In this document: positions 19,892-29,485 of the stretch, piece by piece
Numbering within the stretch: the first letter of the stretch is position 1
Layout of the letters: each line of letters starts with the position of its first letter
Assembly: GCF_947489355.1 (NCBI RefSeq)
Contig: NZ_CANLDD010000017.1
Span: 1-64,000 of the forward strand
Reading direction: 5' to 3'
Source of the DNA: an uncultured Microbulbifer sp.
GTDB lineage: Bacteria; Pseudomonadota; Gammaproteobacteria; Pseudomonadales; Cellvibrionaceae
DNA: 64,000 nucleotides
The notes under the pieces: generated by a model
Seen by the model: only the letters and a program-made list of their open reading frames with translations
Database searches by the model: none
Told to the model about the DNA's origin: nothing
Program-made: the position numbers and the translations under genes

Positions 19892-21493
19892 TTAGTTGGC
19901 GTAGTAGGTGGCCGCACTCGGACCAACGGGCAGGCCGAAAACGAATACCCAGAGATAGAATAGAATGGTCCACCCAACAAAAAAGAAGATGGAATAGGGA
20001 ATCATCGTGGCGATCAGCGTGCCCATACCCAGGTCTTTCTTATAGCGGGCGGCGAAGGTGATGATCAGGCCAAAATAGCTCATCATCGGGGTGATGATAT
20101 TGGTTACCGAGTCGCCAATGCGGTAAGCCGCCTGGATCACTTCCGGCGCGTAACCCACGAGCATCAACATTGGCACAAAGATAGGCGCGGTCACCGCCCA
20201 CTGTGCTGAAGCGCTGCCCAGCATCAGGTTTACAAAGCCGCACATCATAATAAAGAACAGAAACAGAAGCGGCCCGGTCAGGCCGATGTTTTGCAATGCA
20301 TCCGCCCCCAGCACGGCGAAAATAGTGCCCAGGTTGGTCACCTTGAAGAAAGCGACAAATTGTGCGGCGAAGAACACCAGTACGATGTACATGCCCATGC
20401 TGTTCATACTTTTGGCCATAGCGTCGATTACGTCACGGTCATTCTGCATGGTGCCGACAGTTTTACCGTATACGAAGCCTGGAACGGCGAAGAAGACCAG
20501 GATGAGTGACACTATACCCTTGAGGAAGGGAGAGCCGGCTACCGCGCCGGTTTCGGGGTTGCGCAGCACGCCCCAGGAGGGCACCACTGACAGCGCAAAC
20601 AGGGCTGACACGGCGAGGACGGCGAGGCCGGCGTACTTCAGGCCGCGTTTCTCGGCATCGGTGAGGGTTCCCAACTTGTCCTGGCTCAAATCTACAGAGG
20701 CTTCCCTGGGATCGTACTTGCCAAGTTTGGGTTCCACGATTGACAGGGTAACCCAACTGCCTATGGCGGTAATCAGGAAGGTGCTCACGAACATAAAGTA
20801 CCAGTTCACTTCCGGGCCCACTGTATAGGTGGGGTTTATGATATGGGCCGCGGCCTCGGTGATTCCCGACAGCAACGGGTCCACGGTGCCCAATAGCAGG
20901 TTGGCGCTGTAGCCGCCGGAAACGCCGGCAAAAGCGGCAGCCAGGCCGGCAAGTGGGTGGCGTCCCAGGGAGTGAAAGATCATTGCCGCCAACGGAATCA
21001 GTACCACGTATCCGAGTTCGGATGCGGTGTTGGAGATGATGCCGGCAAAGACCACGATAATGGTCACGGTGCGCTTGGATGCCTGCAGTACCAGCCCGCG
21101 TACAGCGGCGCTGAGCAGGCCGGAGCGCTCGGCAATACCCACGCCCAGCAGGGCCACCAGCACCGTTCCCAAGGGGGCAAAGCCGGTGAAGTTTTTCACC
21201 AGGCTGGTCACGATTATCCTGAGGCCGTCACCGCTCATCAGGTTAAAGACTTCAATGACACCATCGGGGTCGCGGCCCGCGGACCCAACCGGCCGCGGGT
21301 CTGCCACAGACAGCCCGAAATAGGAGGCCACGCCGCTAATCAGTATCACGCCTATCGCGAAGAGCGCAAACAGGGTGATGGGGTGGGGCAGGAGATTGCC
21401 AAGCCATTCCACTGCATCCAGAAAGCGGGTAAAGGGCGTCTTGCGCCCGGCAGGGCTATCCTGCCGATCATTCGGGGAGGTCGTTGTGGTCAT
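19892..21493 (-). CDS. AbgT-family transporter
   Basis: 533 residues with about 12-13 hydrophobic segments. Family signature stretches include WLGNLLPHPITLFALFAIGV, GFAPLGTVLVALLGVGIAE, NTASELGYVVLIPLAA and GVSGGYSANLLLGTVDPLLSG. AbgT proteins import p-aminobenzoyl-glutamate or export sulfonamide-like antimetabolites; E. coli AbgT sits with AbgAB hydrolase, absent here. Monocistronic, with its own terminator. Confidence 0.9.
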   Translation of the reverse strand: MTTTTSPNDRQDSPAGRKTPFTRFLDAVEWLGNLLPHPITLFALFAIGVILISGVASYFGLSVADPRPVGSAGRDPDGVIEVFNLMSGDGLRIIVTSLVKNFTGFAPLGTVLVALLGVGIAERSGLLSAAVRGLVLQASKRTVTIIVVFAGIISNTASELGYVVLIPLAAMIFHSLGRHPLAGLAAAFAGVSGGYSANLLLGTVDPLLSGITEAAAHIINPTYTVGPEVNWYFMFVSTFLITAIGSWVTLSIVEPKLGKYDPREASVDLSQDKLGTLTDAEKRGLKYAGLAVLAVSALFALSVVPSWGVLRNPETGAVAGSPFLKGIVSLILVFFAVPGFVYGKTVGTMQNDRDVIDAMAKSMNSMGMYIVLVFFAAQFVAFFKVTNLGTIFAVLGADALQNIGLTGPLLFLFFIMMCGFVNLMLGSASAQWAVTAPIFVPMLMLVGYAPEVIQAAYRIGDSVTNIITPMMSYFGLIITFAARYKKDLGMGTLIATMIPYSIFFFVGWTILFYLWVFVFGLPVGPSAATYYAN

Positions 21494-21861
21494 TGTTTGT
21501 CCTCGATCGTTGAATTACGGGCGGGCTCTAATGGCTTCCGAGCCGTCCGGCAGCCCAATAATTGGCTGAAAAATGTTCTAAGGTCGCGATCATACACAAA
21601 AGTCTTGTGGGTAAGAATGCCCGGGTAGGGATGCGGCCGACTGGACGGTCGGGGAAATGCAGGCCTGGTCTGCCCTCTGGGAAAAGATCCTAGGGTAGGG
21701 GATATGGCGCCTGACTTATTCCTGCTGATCTACAAAGAGGCGCTAGGGCCCCTGGGCTCTAGGCGGGTGGGGGGTAGCATCCAAAAGGATCACTGATACG
21801 ACCCGGCATGCCCGGATATGCCATAATCCCAATACTCAGCAGTCAACCGAGCGGTGAAATA
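21494..21861. other. Divergent intergenic region
   Basis: 368 bp between the minus-strand transporter and the plus-strand amidotransferase. No gene is supported. It should hold both promoters. No conspicuous dyad. Confidence 0.4.
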
Positions 21862-22563
21862 ATGAAGATTGGAGTGTTAAAAACCGACGATGTACGCAAA
21901 GAGCTGGTGGGCGAGTTTGGCGAGTATCCGGAAATGTTCGCCGACCTGTTGCGCAGCCAAGACCCGGAACTGGCGTTCACTACCTATGAGGTTCAGCACG
22001 GCCACTACCCGGATCAAATGGATGAGGTGGATGCTTATCTGATAACCGGAAGCAAGGCCGGTGTCTATGATAACAAAGACTGGATTTCACCTCTGATGGA
22101 CTTTGTGCGCAAGTTGCATGAGGCCAGAAAACCCACGATCGGTATTTGTTTTGGCCACCAGCTGATCGCTCAGGCACTGGGCGGCAAAACCTGTAAATCA
22201 GATAAGGGCTGGGGGTTGGGGGTGCATACCTATGAGATGCAGGAGACGCCCTCGTGGATGTCGGAGCCCATGACCAAATTCAGCTTACTGGTGACCCACC
22301 AGGACCAGGTAGCAACATTACCGCCAGGTGGCCGGGTGTTGGCCTCGAGCGAATTCTGCCCGATGGCGATGCTGCAGGTGGACGACCATATGCTCAGCTT
22401 CCAGGCCCATCCGGAATTTAGCAAACCCTATTCCAACAGCCTGATGGAATTGCGCCGCGAGACCTTTGGTGAGAAAGTGGTTGAAAAGGGGCAGATCTCC
22501 CTGCAAAACGATATCCACGAAAGTGTCGTTGCCAAGTGGATGCTGGAATTTTTGCGCAGATAA
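21862..22563 (+). CDS. Class I glutamine amidotransferase-like protein
   Basis: 233 residues from ATG 21862 (MKIGVLKTDDVRKELV). The catalytic triad of GATase1 is visible: the nucleophile Cys in GICFGHQLIAQALGG (about residue 97), and the His and Glu in QAHPEFSKPY (about 183). Stand-alone GATase1 proteins include gamma-glutamyl amine hydrolases and GMP-synthase-like proteins; there is no fused or adjacent synthetase, so the substrate is open. It precedes a cluster of mobile-element remnants. Confidence 0.85.
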   Translation: MKIGVLKTDDVRKELVGEFGEYPEMFADLLRSQDPELAFTTYEVQHGHYPDQMDEVDAYLITGSKAGVYDNKDWISPLMDFVRKLHEARKPTIGICFGHQLIAQALGGKTCKSDKGWGLGVHTYEMQETPSWMSEPMTKFSLLVTHQDQVATLPPGGRVLASSEFCPMAMLQVDDHMLSFQAHPEFSKPYSNSLMELRRETFGEKVVEKGQISLQNDIHESVVAKWMLEFLRR

Positions 22564-22730
22564 ATGCCTCTTACCTATTGGGTGGGTTTACCCGCCCGTA
22601 TTCCTAAATGAACTCCTACTGTTCATAGTACCTCTTAACGCTTATCTCGTTCTGCTTCGGCTATACCAGCTGGGGCATATTCCCGATGCTAAATTTTATT
22701 TTGGTGCGGCTATCGACCTAATACAATCTG

Positions 22731-22796
22731 GTAAAGGCGGGTTTCTAGCCCTCCCTCCCCACACCACCGTACATGTGGGTCCGCATACTGCGGTTC
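22731..22796 (-). mobile_element. Possible 3' tail of a group II intron
   Basis: The minus strand begins GAACCGCAGTATGCGGACC and continues CACATGTACGGTGGTGTGG then a GGGAGGG-loop-CCCGCC hairpin. This looks like the domain V/VI tail that follows intron-encoded reverse transcriptases in many bacterial group II introns. No reverse transcriptase frame is present, so it would be a fragment. The identification rests on remembered pattern similarity only. Confidence 0.4.
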
Positions 22797-22855
22797 ATTA
22801 AAACTATCTGTTCAGATAGTGAAATTTCACCCATACATCCCTTACCGAAACAAGC

Positions 22856-24271
22856 CCTAGCCCGGATTTTGCACTACTTCAGATACAAAAGCGGCGGAAA
22901 GTCTTATTATTTTGGTATTTAAAACAGCCCAATAAGAACTTCCGCCGTGCTAAAATGCTACCAGCCTGAACTCAGTTTTTCATCTCTTTCCCGTCGCAAA
23001 ACCACCGCAGATTTTACTGGCGGTGATTTGACCTCCAACGTCAGCCTGCTGCTTCTGAGAGAGTGCGACTGCCATCTGGGCTTGGCTCGCTCCGTCGCGG
23101 ATGACGTCCATGATCTGCGAGATCCTCCTGGGTTGACACAGCACCGTACAACTGGCGCGACAGAGGCTGCTGGCTTTGAAGACCTGAACGATCATGGTCA
23201 GTTACGCTTCGATTCCGCGTTCCAGTTCGGTTTCCAGCGCCCGAAAACACTCGCGAGCACGGCTACCCTGTGTCGCTTTGAGCAGCAGCAGAATCGCTCC
23301 GTGGCGGGCAACTTGCACAAGCTGCTCTTTGACCAGTTCGTGGCTCGCCATAAGAAATCGCCCAGGCGCCTGATTCCGGACTTCGATACCACGGATATTC
23401 CGGTGCATGGGGAGCAGGAGCAACGTTTCTTTCATGGCTATTACGACAGCCATTGCTTCATACCACTCTATGTCTACCGTGGACGGCACCTGTTGGTGAG
23501 CTATTTACGCCACTGCCGACAAGACACTGCTAAGCACAGTTGGGCCATTCTCGCTTTGGTGGTTAAAGCCCTATGCCAACAGTGGCCCGTGGAGGAGATC
23601 CTTTTTCGAGGTGACAGCGGCTTTTGCCGTCACCGGATGCTCGACTGATGCAATCTAACCGAGTGAAATACATTATCGGTATCGCCCGCAAAAGGCGCCT
23701 GGAAAGGTCGATTAGTGGCTATCTGGAACTTGCGAAACGCTGGAGTCTCAACGGTACTTTCGAATTCAGTCTGTTCCGGAGCTTCCTGTACGCTGCCGGC
23801 ACCTGGAAACACAAACGACGAGTGATCGGCAAGACCGAGTACACCCAGAGCGGCCCCAACCCCCGCTTTATCACTACCAACCTCGAAGACGAGGATGCGG
23901 AAAAGCTCTATCGCGAAGTCTATTGCGCTCGCGGCGACATGGAGAGCCGCATTAAGGATCAACAGAGAGATTTGTTTGCTGACCGGACCTCCTGTCATCA
24001 TTGGTGGCCGAATCAATGGCGACTACTACTTTCGGCCCTGACGTGGGTACTGTTCGAATACCTGCGGGATCACCTGCACAACACCAAACTTGCCAAGGCA
24101 TCGGTGGCCACATTACGTAATCGCCTGATCAACATTGCCGCTGTGGTGATTAAGAACACACGCCGCCTGCGCTTTCGGTTACCAGCAGCGATGCCGGACA
24201 GGGAAACCTTCTGCGCGTTGGTATCCCGTCTAAAGCCGACGTAGTCAAAAAGTGTGCTATTCCCGGCAAAG
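22856..24271 (+). mobile_element. IS1380-family element, degenerate
   Basis: A transposase remnant of about 1.3 kb sits between imperfect terminal repeats: left CCTAGCCCGGATTTTGCAC at 22856 and, as reverse complement, GCCGGGAATAGCACAC ending near 24271. These resemble IS1380-type ends. No target duplication was resolved. The element lies between a possible intron tail and an IS200-type remnant, in a nested insertion hotspot. Confidence 0.6.
22947..24244 (+). pseudogene. IS1380-family transposase, frameshifted
   Basis: Coding can be followed from ATG 22947 (MLKCYQPELSFSSLSRRK) through DDE-type motifs DFDTTDIPVHG and EEILFRGDSGFC to RLRFRLPAAMPD near the end. The frame breaks near 23640, where ...HRMLD stops and the next frame resumes with ...QSNRVKYIIGIARKRR. 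Another disrupted stretch near 23110-23190 (between VHDLRDP and GFEDLNDHG) suggests a second pair of indels. The full-length protein would be about 430-450 residues. Non-functional. Confidence 0.8.
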
Positions 24272-24579
24272 AAAACAATGGTGTAGTGGTATCCAGAAAA
24301 AACTGGGCTGCCTTAAGCTTAATCAAAGAGAGCAAATGATAACCATTTCCCACGCTGCTCTAGCGGATCACTGGCTGCCAGAATAATATTCTGCCAAGTC
24401 AGATTGTTGATGCAAAATTCCGGCTAACGCTCTACCCCTCGTCTTTATCGCTTGCCAGTGAAGCCAAAGCAGAAGCTTGGGACTATAGCCGATAAGCGTT
24501 GCTCCCGTGCGGGTCATTCATTTTCGGTGACTGCCAGGAGCTGCTGATTCAGGTCAGCTTTATATACAAATGAGAAGGA
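24272..24579. other. Intergenic sequence between two element remnants
   Basis: 308 bp with no supported gene. I see neither a hairpin nor a repeat that clearly belongs to either flanking element. Confidence 0.35.
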
Positions 24580-25245
24580 AACCAGTAAATAGCCACCGGC
24601 AAAGCCGGTGGCTTTAATCGTGAACCGCTCAAAGCGGTCTGTAGGGAACTAACGTTCCCTGAGCCCCCAAAGGAGGCTGCCTATATCTTCATACCAAGTT
24701 CAGTTGCTCTACTCGCGATCTTCTCTTCTCCTGATGACAAATATGCTCCCTGATCACATTCTCATCACGATCAACGGTGGACGCAAAGTAACCTCTCGCT
24801 CAGAAGTGTTGCCCTACATAATTTATATGCCGGCCAGAGTGGGTCCTCGCACTGTAAATAGCACTTTTACCTTTGATATATCCCACCACCTGGGAGACAG
24901 CATATTTGGGCGGAATCGATATCATCATATGGACATGATCCGGCATTACGTGCCCCTCCTCAATCAGGCTCTCCTTTTGCCGGGCCAACTGGTGAAATAC
25001 CGTGGGCAACTCTCTGCGCACCCGTCCAAACAGCACCTTTCTACGATACTTTGGGATAAAAACTATGTGGTACTTACACTCCCATTTCGTGTGACTTAAA
25101 CTGTCCACTTGTCTCATAGTGACTCCTTTGTGTGTTGCTTGGCGGCTCACACATTGGAGTTACTATGGGACTTCCGGATCTGTCAAACTATGCGTGCCTC
25201 CCCGGCAAAGCCGGGGGTCTCCCTTTTGGACTAGGGAAAGCCTCT
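24580..25245 (-). mobile_element. IS200/IS605-type element with inactive TnpA
   Basis: A minus-strand Y1 transposase remnant is flanked by two related imperfect palindromes typical of IS200/IS605 ends: CCACCGGCAAAGCCGGTGG at 24593-24611 and CCCCGGCAAAGCCGGGG near 25199-25216. Such subterminal hairpins are what TnpA recognises. Exact cleavage points are not determined. No TnpB gene is present. Confidence 0.7.
24689..25117 (-). pseudogene. IS200/IS605 TnpA (Y1 transposase) with a premature stop
   Basis: From ATG 25117 (MRQVDSLSHTKWECKYHIVF) the frame has the HUH motif in MPDHVHMMISIPPKYA. After NYVGQHF a TGA replaces the usual Trp codon; beyond it the same frame continues ARGYFASTVDRDENVIREH to a stop at 24689. 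The catalytic Tyr is expected in the GYFAST segment, beyond the stop, so the truncated product cannot cut DNA. Readthrough or recoding is not suggested by any nearby signal. Confidence 0.8.
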
Positions 25246-26570
25246 CAGCTTTCTTTCCTTACCCAGGGTAGCCACAGGGTGATCTGCAGACCGCCGTCAG
25301 AGCGATTGAGAAGTTGAATATGGCCGTCATGGGCATCGACAATTTCCCGGCAAAGGGCGAGTCCCAGGCCAACCCCCTGTTCCTTGGTGGAAAAAAAGGG
25401 GAGTAGCGCTTGTTGCAGTATCTTTTCACTCATGCCGCAGCCTCGGTCTGCGATCACCAGCCGTTGGCCGAGTCCGTCTGTGGTAATGTGCAGTTCAATA
25501 TCCTTGCTATCGCTTCCGGCTTCGCGGGCATTCTTGATAAGGTTTAGCAACGCTTGTTCAATTTGTATGGGATCAAAATAGCCGGGGCGTTCCGGCAGTT
25601 TGCCCGATAGGGTCAATTGTTGCAGGGGGGCTATACGCCCTATCAATTGTGGCCAATCCACAATTTCACAACTGGGTGCAGGCAGTTTGGCGAAGGTGGC
25701 ATAGCCCTGGGTAAACTCGGTGAGATGTTCGCAGCGCTCGGCGATAATATCGAAGACCTTTTCCAGTGCAGCGGCCTTATCCGGTTGGGTGGTCAGCAGT
25801 TTGCCGGAATGTGCCAGAGATGATATTGGCGCCAGGGAGTTATTCAACTCATGGCTGATGAGCCGGATCACTTTTTTCCACACGGCCACTTCCGCGCGGG
25901 TCAACTCCCGGGTCATTTCGCGCAAAACAATCAGCCGGTGCTTGTGGGCGTTGAGCACAAAAGTGCTGTTACCGATATGCATGGAATGGACACCATTGTT
26001 ATCGGTGAAATTAAACAGGCCGTTTTCCCAGTTCTCAATGGCCTTGGCAATTTCCCTGGGGCTGTTCGGGAGCAGTTTCTGCAAAAGCAGGCCCTGGAGG
26101 GGTCTGCCCTGGTTCAAAAGTTGTCTCGCACTGCTATTGGAGTAAATAATATGATTGTTCTGGTCCACAAGTAACAGGGCTTGTGGGGAACTCTGGATCA
26201 CGGTATCGAGGAGCAATTCACGCTGGTAGATATGGGCACGCTCGCGCCGCAGATGCTGACCAATGTCGTTGTAAAGATTTGTGATTTGGCGTAGCTCAAT
26301 ATCCCCTGGAGGAACCAGGGAAATGGAGAAATCACCATCGCGAAAATTCAGCAGGCCCCACCGCAGGGCCTTCAGGGTAGAGGTCAGCGGGCGCAGAGCC
26401 AAGCGTATAAAGCCAATCAGTAAGAGTACGCCCAATAGTAAGCCAAAAGCCCAGGAAAAGTGCGCACCGAGGCCGAGATACGCCAATAGCCAGGGAAGGG
26501 CGGTGCCTAGGGCGAGTGCCGGGATCGCGATGGCGACAATGCGGCCCTCCAGGGAGAAAACCTTGGACAT
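25245..26570 (-). CDS. NtrY-like sensor histidine kinase
   Basis: About 441 residues: two N-terminal membrane helices (residues about 10-55), a HAMP-like linker, a PAS-like domain (LLLVDQNNHIIYSNSSARQLL), the phosphoacceptor H-box LISHELNNSLAPISSL (His near residue 240) and a full ATPase domain (NLIKNAREAG, DRGCGM, GVGLGLALCREIVDAHDG). I chose ATG 26570, which overlaps the stop of the response regulator gene (TGATG), so the two are translationally coupled. Its likely partner is that sigma-54 activator, controlling the ABC export operon. The stimulus is unknown. Confidence 0.88.
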   Translation of the reverse strand: MSKVFSLEGRIVAIAIPALALGTALPWLLAYLGLGAHFSWAFGLLLGVLLLIGFIRLALRPLTSTLKALRWGLLNFRDGDFSISLVPPGDIELRQITNLYNDIGQHLRRERAHIYQRELLLDTVIQSSPQALLLVDQNNHIIYSNSSARQLLNQGRPLQGLLLQKLLPNSPREIAKAIENWENGLFNFTDNNGVHSMHIGNSTFVLNAHKHRLIVLREMTRELTRAEVAVWKKVIRLISHELNNSLAPISSLAHSGKLLTTQPDKAAALEKVFDIIAERCEHLTEFTQGYATFAKLPAPSCEIVDWPQLIGRIAPLQQLTLSGKLPERPGYFDPIQIEQALLNLIKNAREAGSDSKDIELHITTDGLGQRLVIADRGCGMSEKILQQALLPFFSTKEQGVGLGLALCREIVDAHDGHIQLLNRSDGGLQITLWLPWVRKES

Positions 26571-27922
26571 CAACAGGCAATCCCGTGTTTTTCCAATCGG
26601 CGGTACAGCGCTTGCCGACTCATGCCCAACTCCCGTGCCGCCTGAGCAATAATGCCGTTGCAGCGGGCAAGGGTCTGCTCTAATAGTTCGCGACTGGGTT
26701 CAAAATCCACCTCTCTTCTTTTGGCTGTTGGCGGTTCCGGCAAAGCCAGGATGGCGTCGTCAATCGTGTCTTCCAGACATAAAACAGTGACACGCTGCAT
26801 CACATTCTGCAGTTCCCGCACATTGCCTGGCCACGTATAGCGGGTCATGGTAGTCAGCGCCTGCGCAGAGAGTTTCTTGGTGTTGCCGTTTTCGGCTAAA
26901 AAACCCATTGCCAGAGGAGCGATATCCTCGGGGCGTTCACAAAGTGGTGGCAGGCGCAGCTCGATCACATTCAGGCGGTAAAACAGGTCCTGGCGGAAGC
27001 TGCCCCCGGCAATGGCTTTGGGCAGATCACTATTGGTGGCACTGATAACGCGCACCTTAACCCTGCGGGTCTGGCTGCTGCCGAGGCGCTGGAATTCTCC
27101 AGTTTGCAGCACGCGCAACAACTTTACCTGGCCGCTGGCAGAGAGTTCGCCGATCTCGTCGAGAAACAGAGTACCGCCATCGGCGGCCTCGAAACGTCCC
27201 TCGCGGGCCCGGTTGCCGGCTCCGGTATAGGCGCCGGGCTCGGCGCCGAACAGTTCCGCCTCCATCAATTCTTCCGGCAGGGCGCCCACATTGACCTTGA
27301 TATAGGGGCCATCCTGCACTCGGGAGTTGGCCTGTACGATATCCGCGATCTTTTCCTTGCCGGCGCCATTGGGCCCGGTAATCAGTACCGGTACATCGGA
27401 TCTGGCCACCTGGGTGGTCATCTCCAGCAGTTTCTGCATTTTGTCACTGCGATAGATAATGCCCTGAAGGTCAAATGTTTTTGCCAGCGCGTTGCGCGCA
27501 TCCAGAGCCTGCTGCTGAGACACCTGCTGGCGCCTTTGCAACTCGCCCAGTTCCAACAGGTTGTTGATAGTGGCAATCAGCTTGTTGTCATCCCAGGGCT
27601 TGCCCAGGTAATCCGCCGCTCCGGACTTGACCAGCGCGACTGCCATCTCCAGCTGCGTCCAGGCAGTCAGTAGGATAATCGGCAAGTCCGGATGGATTTC
27701 CCGGATGGCGAAAAACAACGCACGGCCCTCTTCACCGGAGGTAGTATCGGCAGTGAAATTCATATCCTGGATGACCAGGCGAATATCCCGATTTTCACGC
27801 AATAACTGCAGGCCGGCCTGGGGTGTGATGGCGCAAAGGGATTGTAAATTGTGCAGAGACAGCAATATCTCCAGCGCAGAGAGGATACCGTTGTTGTCGT
27901 CGATAATCAGTATTTTATCCAT
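26570..27922 (-). CDS. NtrC-family sigma-54-dependent response regulator
   Basis: 450 residues: an N-terminal receiver domain with phosphoacceptor Asp53 (VIQDMNF), an AAA+ central domain with Walker A GPNGAGKE (about 188), the sigma-54-contacting GAYTGA loop (about 230), Walker B GGTLFLDEIGEL and TWPGNVRELQN, and a Fis-type helix-turn-helix (AARELGMSRQALYRRLEKHG). GAYTGA is an accepted variant of GAFTGA. It lies downstream of a four-gene ABC export operon that has a consensus sigma-54 promoter, making that operon its obvious target. Confidence 0.9.
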   Translation of the reverse strand: MDKILIIDDNNGILSALEILLSLHNLQSLCAITPQAGLQLLRENRDIRLVIQDMNFTADTTSGEEGRALFFAIREIHPDLPIILLTAWTQLEMAVALVKSGAADYLGKPWDDNKLIATINNLLELGELQRRQQVSQQQALDARNALAKTFDLQGIIYRSDKMQKLLEMTTQVARSDVPVLITGPNGAGKEKIADIVQANSRVQDGPYIKVNVGALPEELMEAELFGAEPGAYTGAGNRAREGRFEAADGGTLFLDEIGELSASGQVKLLRVLQTGEFQRLGSSQTRRVKVRVISATNSDLPKAIAGGSFRQDLFYRLNVIELRLPPLCERPEDIAPLAMGFLAENGNTKKLSAQALTTMTRYTWPGNVRELQNVMQRVTVLCLEDTIDDAILALPEPPTAKRREVDFEPSRELLEQTLARCNGIIAQAARELGMSRQALYRRLEKHGIAC

Positions 27923-28273
27923 AAGTGTTGGGATTCGGTTGCTGTGTGCCCATTATGCAATGACCGGGCAGGGGTGGGAACTTTGGCCAGATCCCGGGAG
28001 GTTGCCAGGTTGCAGTGGTTGAACACTGTATCGAAAAATATCTGCTCAATGTTGGTTGCTTCCTCAATCAACTCATGGGGGTCGCGGTTGCGGAAATGAC
28101 CGGGTTTGTTTGTATAACCGGGCAAGCTGAAAGTAGCGCGTTTTGCTGTAAGTAAAATGGATACCGGTTCGAACCTCACAAACTCTTCAAAGCGTATAGT
28201 TTGGGTGATCGGCAATTGCTTGTTTTAGTATCCCGGCAGCCTGTCTGGCTGCCGGTGCCATGGTGTATTGGCA
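27923..28273. other. Gap between export operon and two-component genes
   Basis: 351 bp. No supported gene; a 103-codon minus-strand frame has no recognisable domain. The gap suggests that the two-component genes have their own promoter instead of relying only on readthrough from the export operon. Confidence 0.4.
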
Positions 28274-29476
28274 CTACACACTTCTGGTGGCGGTTGCCGG
28301 GGAAATATTGGCGGCGCGCAGCGCGGGAGCCAGAGCGGCGCCCAGGCTGACCAGTAAAATCACCAGGGCACAGATGCCCAGCGGTAACAGGGTCAGCACC
28401 GGCTGCGAATAATCACGTACCAGATACTGGTTTGCGATCAAAGCGGCGGCGGCGCCCAGAGCGATACCGGTAGCGGCAATCAAGCTGTTTTCGACCAGAA
28501 AATAGCGGCTGATATTGGTGCGTGTGGCCCCCAGAGCCCGACGTACACCTATTTGTTTGGTGCGCTGGTTTATCCAGAAGCTGGTGAGGCCCACAATGCC
28601 CAGTGCCACGATAAAGCCGAGCATGGCGCCAACCGTGGACAGGACCTTGACCATCATATTGTCCACGGCGTAGCTACGGGCCATATGATTCGACAGAGTA
28701 TTCACCTCGATTACTCTTTCCGAATCCCGCTCCGCGAGCTTGTCGGCCAGTAGCTTGAAGAGCGCGTCGCGTTCACCGCTCTCTGTGCGTACCAGATAGT
28801 TCATGGACTGAGTGGTTCGCAGGGCTGGAAAAAATACCACGTTGCCGGCTTTTGACCATTCTGGCCAGGCGCCCAGGTGGCGCTCCACAATACCGATAAT
28901 CTCCATGGGACTGTCGCCATTGTACAGGGGCTTGCCCAGGGCATCCTCGCCGGGAAACAGCTTATCCGCCAGTTGCCGCGTAACAATAATAACAGGTGCT
29001 TGACGTTGCTCATTGGGGGCCAAAACCTGCATTTCTGTTTCAGTAAAATTGCGCCCGGTCACCAGGGCCAAGCCTAGCGACTCGATAAAATGGGGGTCGG
29101 TCCTGTAATAATTGGCAACTTCTCCCCCGGTTTCCTGGTTCGGCTGGGTTTGAAATGCATTTGCAGAGCCGGAACCGGATAGCGGAATCTGGTGGCTGTG
29201 TGTGGCATCCACCACACCGGGCAGGGCGCGCAGCATATCCAGGTCGGCGCGCACCGCACCGGCCATATCATAGTCCTGCGGGATCGCGAGGAAATTCACT
29301 GTAAGAATATTCTCGATGTCCATGCCGCTTGGGCGAGCCATTTTCTCCATGCGATCCGTGATGATCAGCAGGGTATTGCTCACAATGACCAGGGTTAGCG
29401 CCAGTTGCAAGGCAATCAACAGCGCGGAAGCCTTGTGATGCCATAGGGTCGATAATATGGGTTTGAATTCGAACAT
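28274..29476 (-). CDS. MacB/FtsX-type ABC transporter permease
   Basis: 400 residues with the architecture of MacB-like permeases: an N-terminal helix (LWHHKASALLIALQLALTLV), a large periplasmic domain (about 40-270) and three C-terminal helices (VGAMLGFIVALGIVGLTSFW, ATGIALGAAAALIANQYLV, LLPLGICALVILLVSLGAAL). QIGVRRALGATR is the conserved coupling motif before the last helices. It follows the other permease by 9 bp, so the two probably form a heterodimeric membrane domain served by one ATPase. Confidence 0.88.
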   Translation of the reverse strand: MFEFKPILSTLWHHKASALLIALQLALTLVIVSNTLLIITDRMEKMARPSGMDIENILTVNFLAIPQDYDMAGAVRADLDMLRALPGVVDATHSHQIPLSGSGSANAFQTQPNQETGGEVANYYRTDPHFIESLGLALVTGRNFTETEMQVLAPNEQRQAPVIIVTRQLADKLFPGEDALGKPLYNGDSPMEIIGIVERHLGAWPEWSKAGNVVFFPALRTTQSMNYLVRTESGERDALFKLLADKLAERDSERVIEVNTLSNHMARSYAVDNMMVKVLSTVGAMLGFIVALGIVGLTSFWINQRTKQIGVRRALGATRTNISRYFLVENSLIAATGIALGAAAALIANQYLVRDYSQPVLTLLPLGICALVILLVSLGAALAPALRAANISPATATRSV

Positions 29477-29485
29477 GGGCGGATC

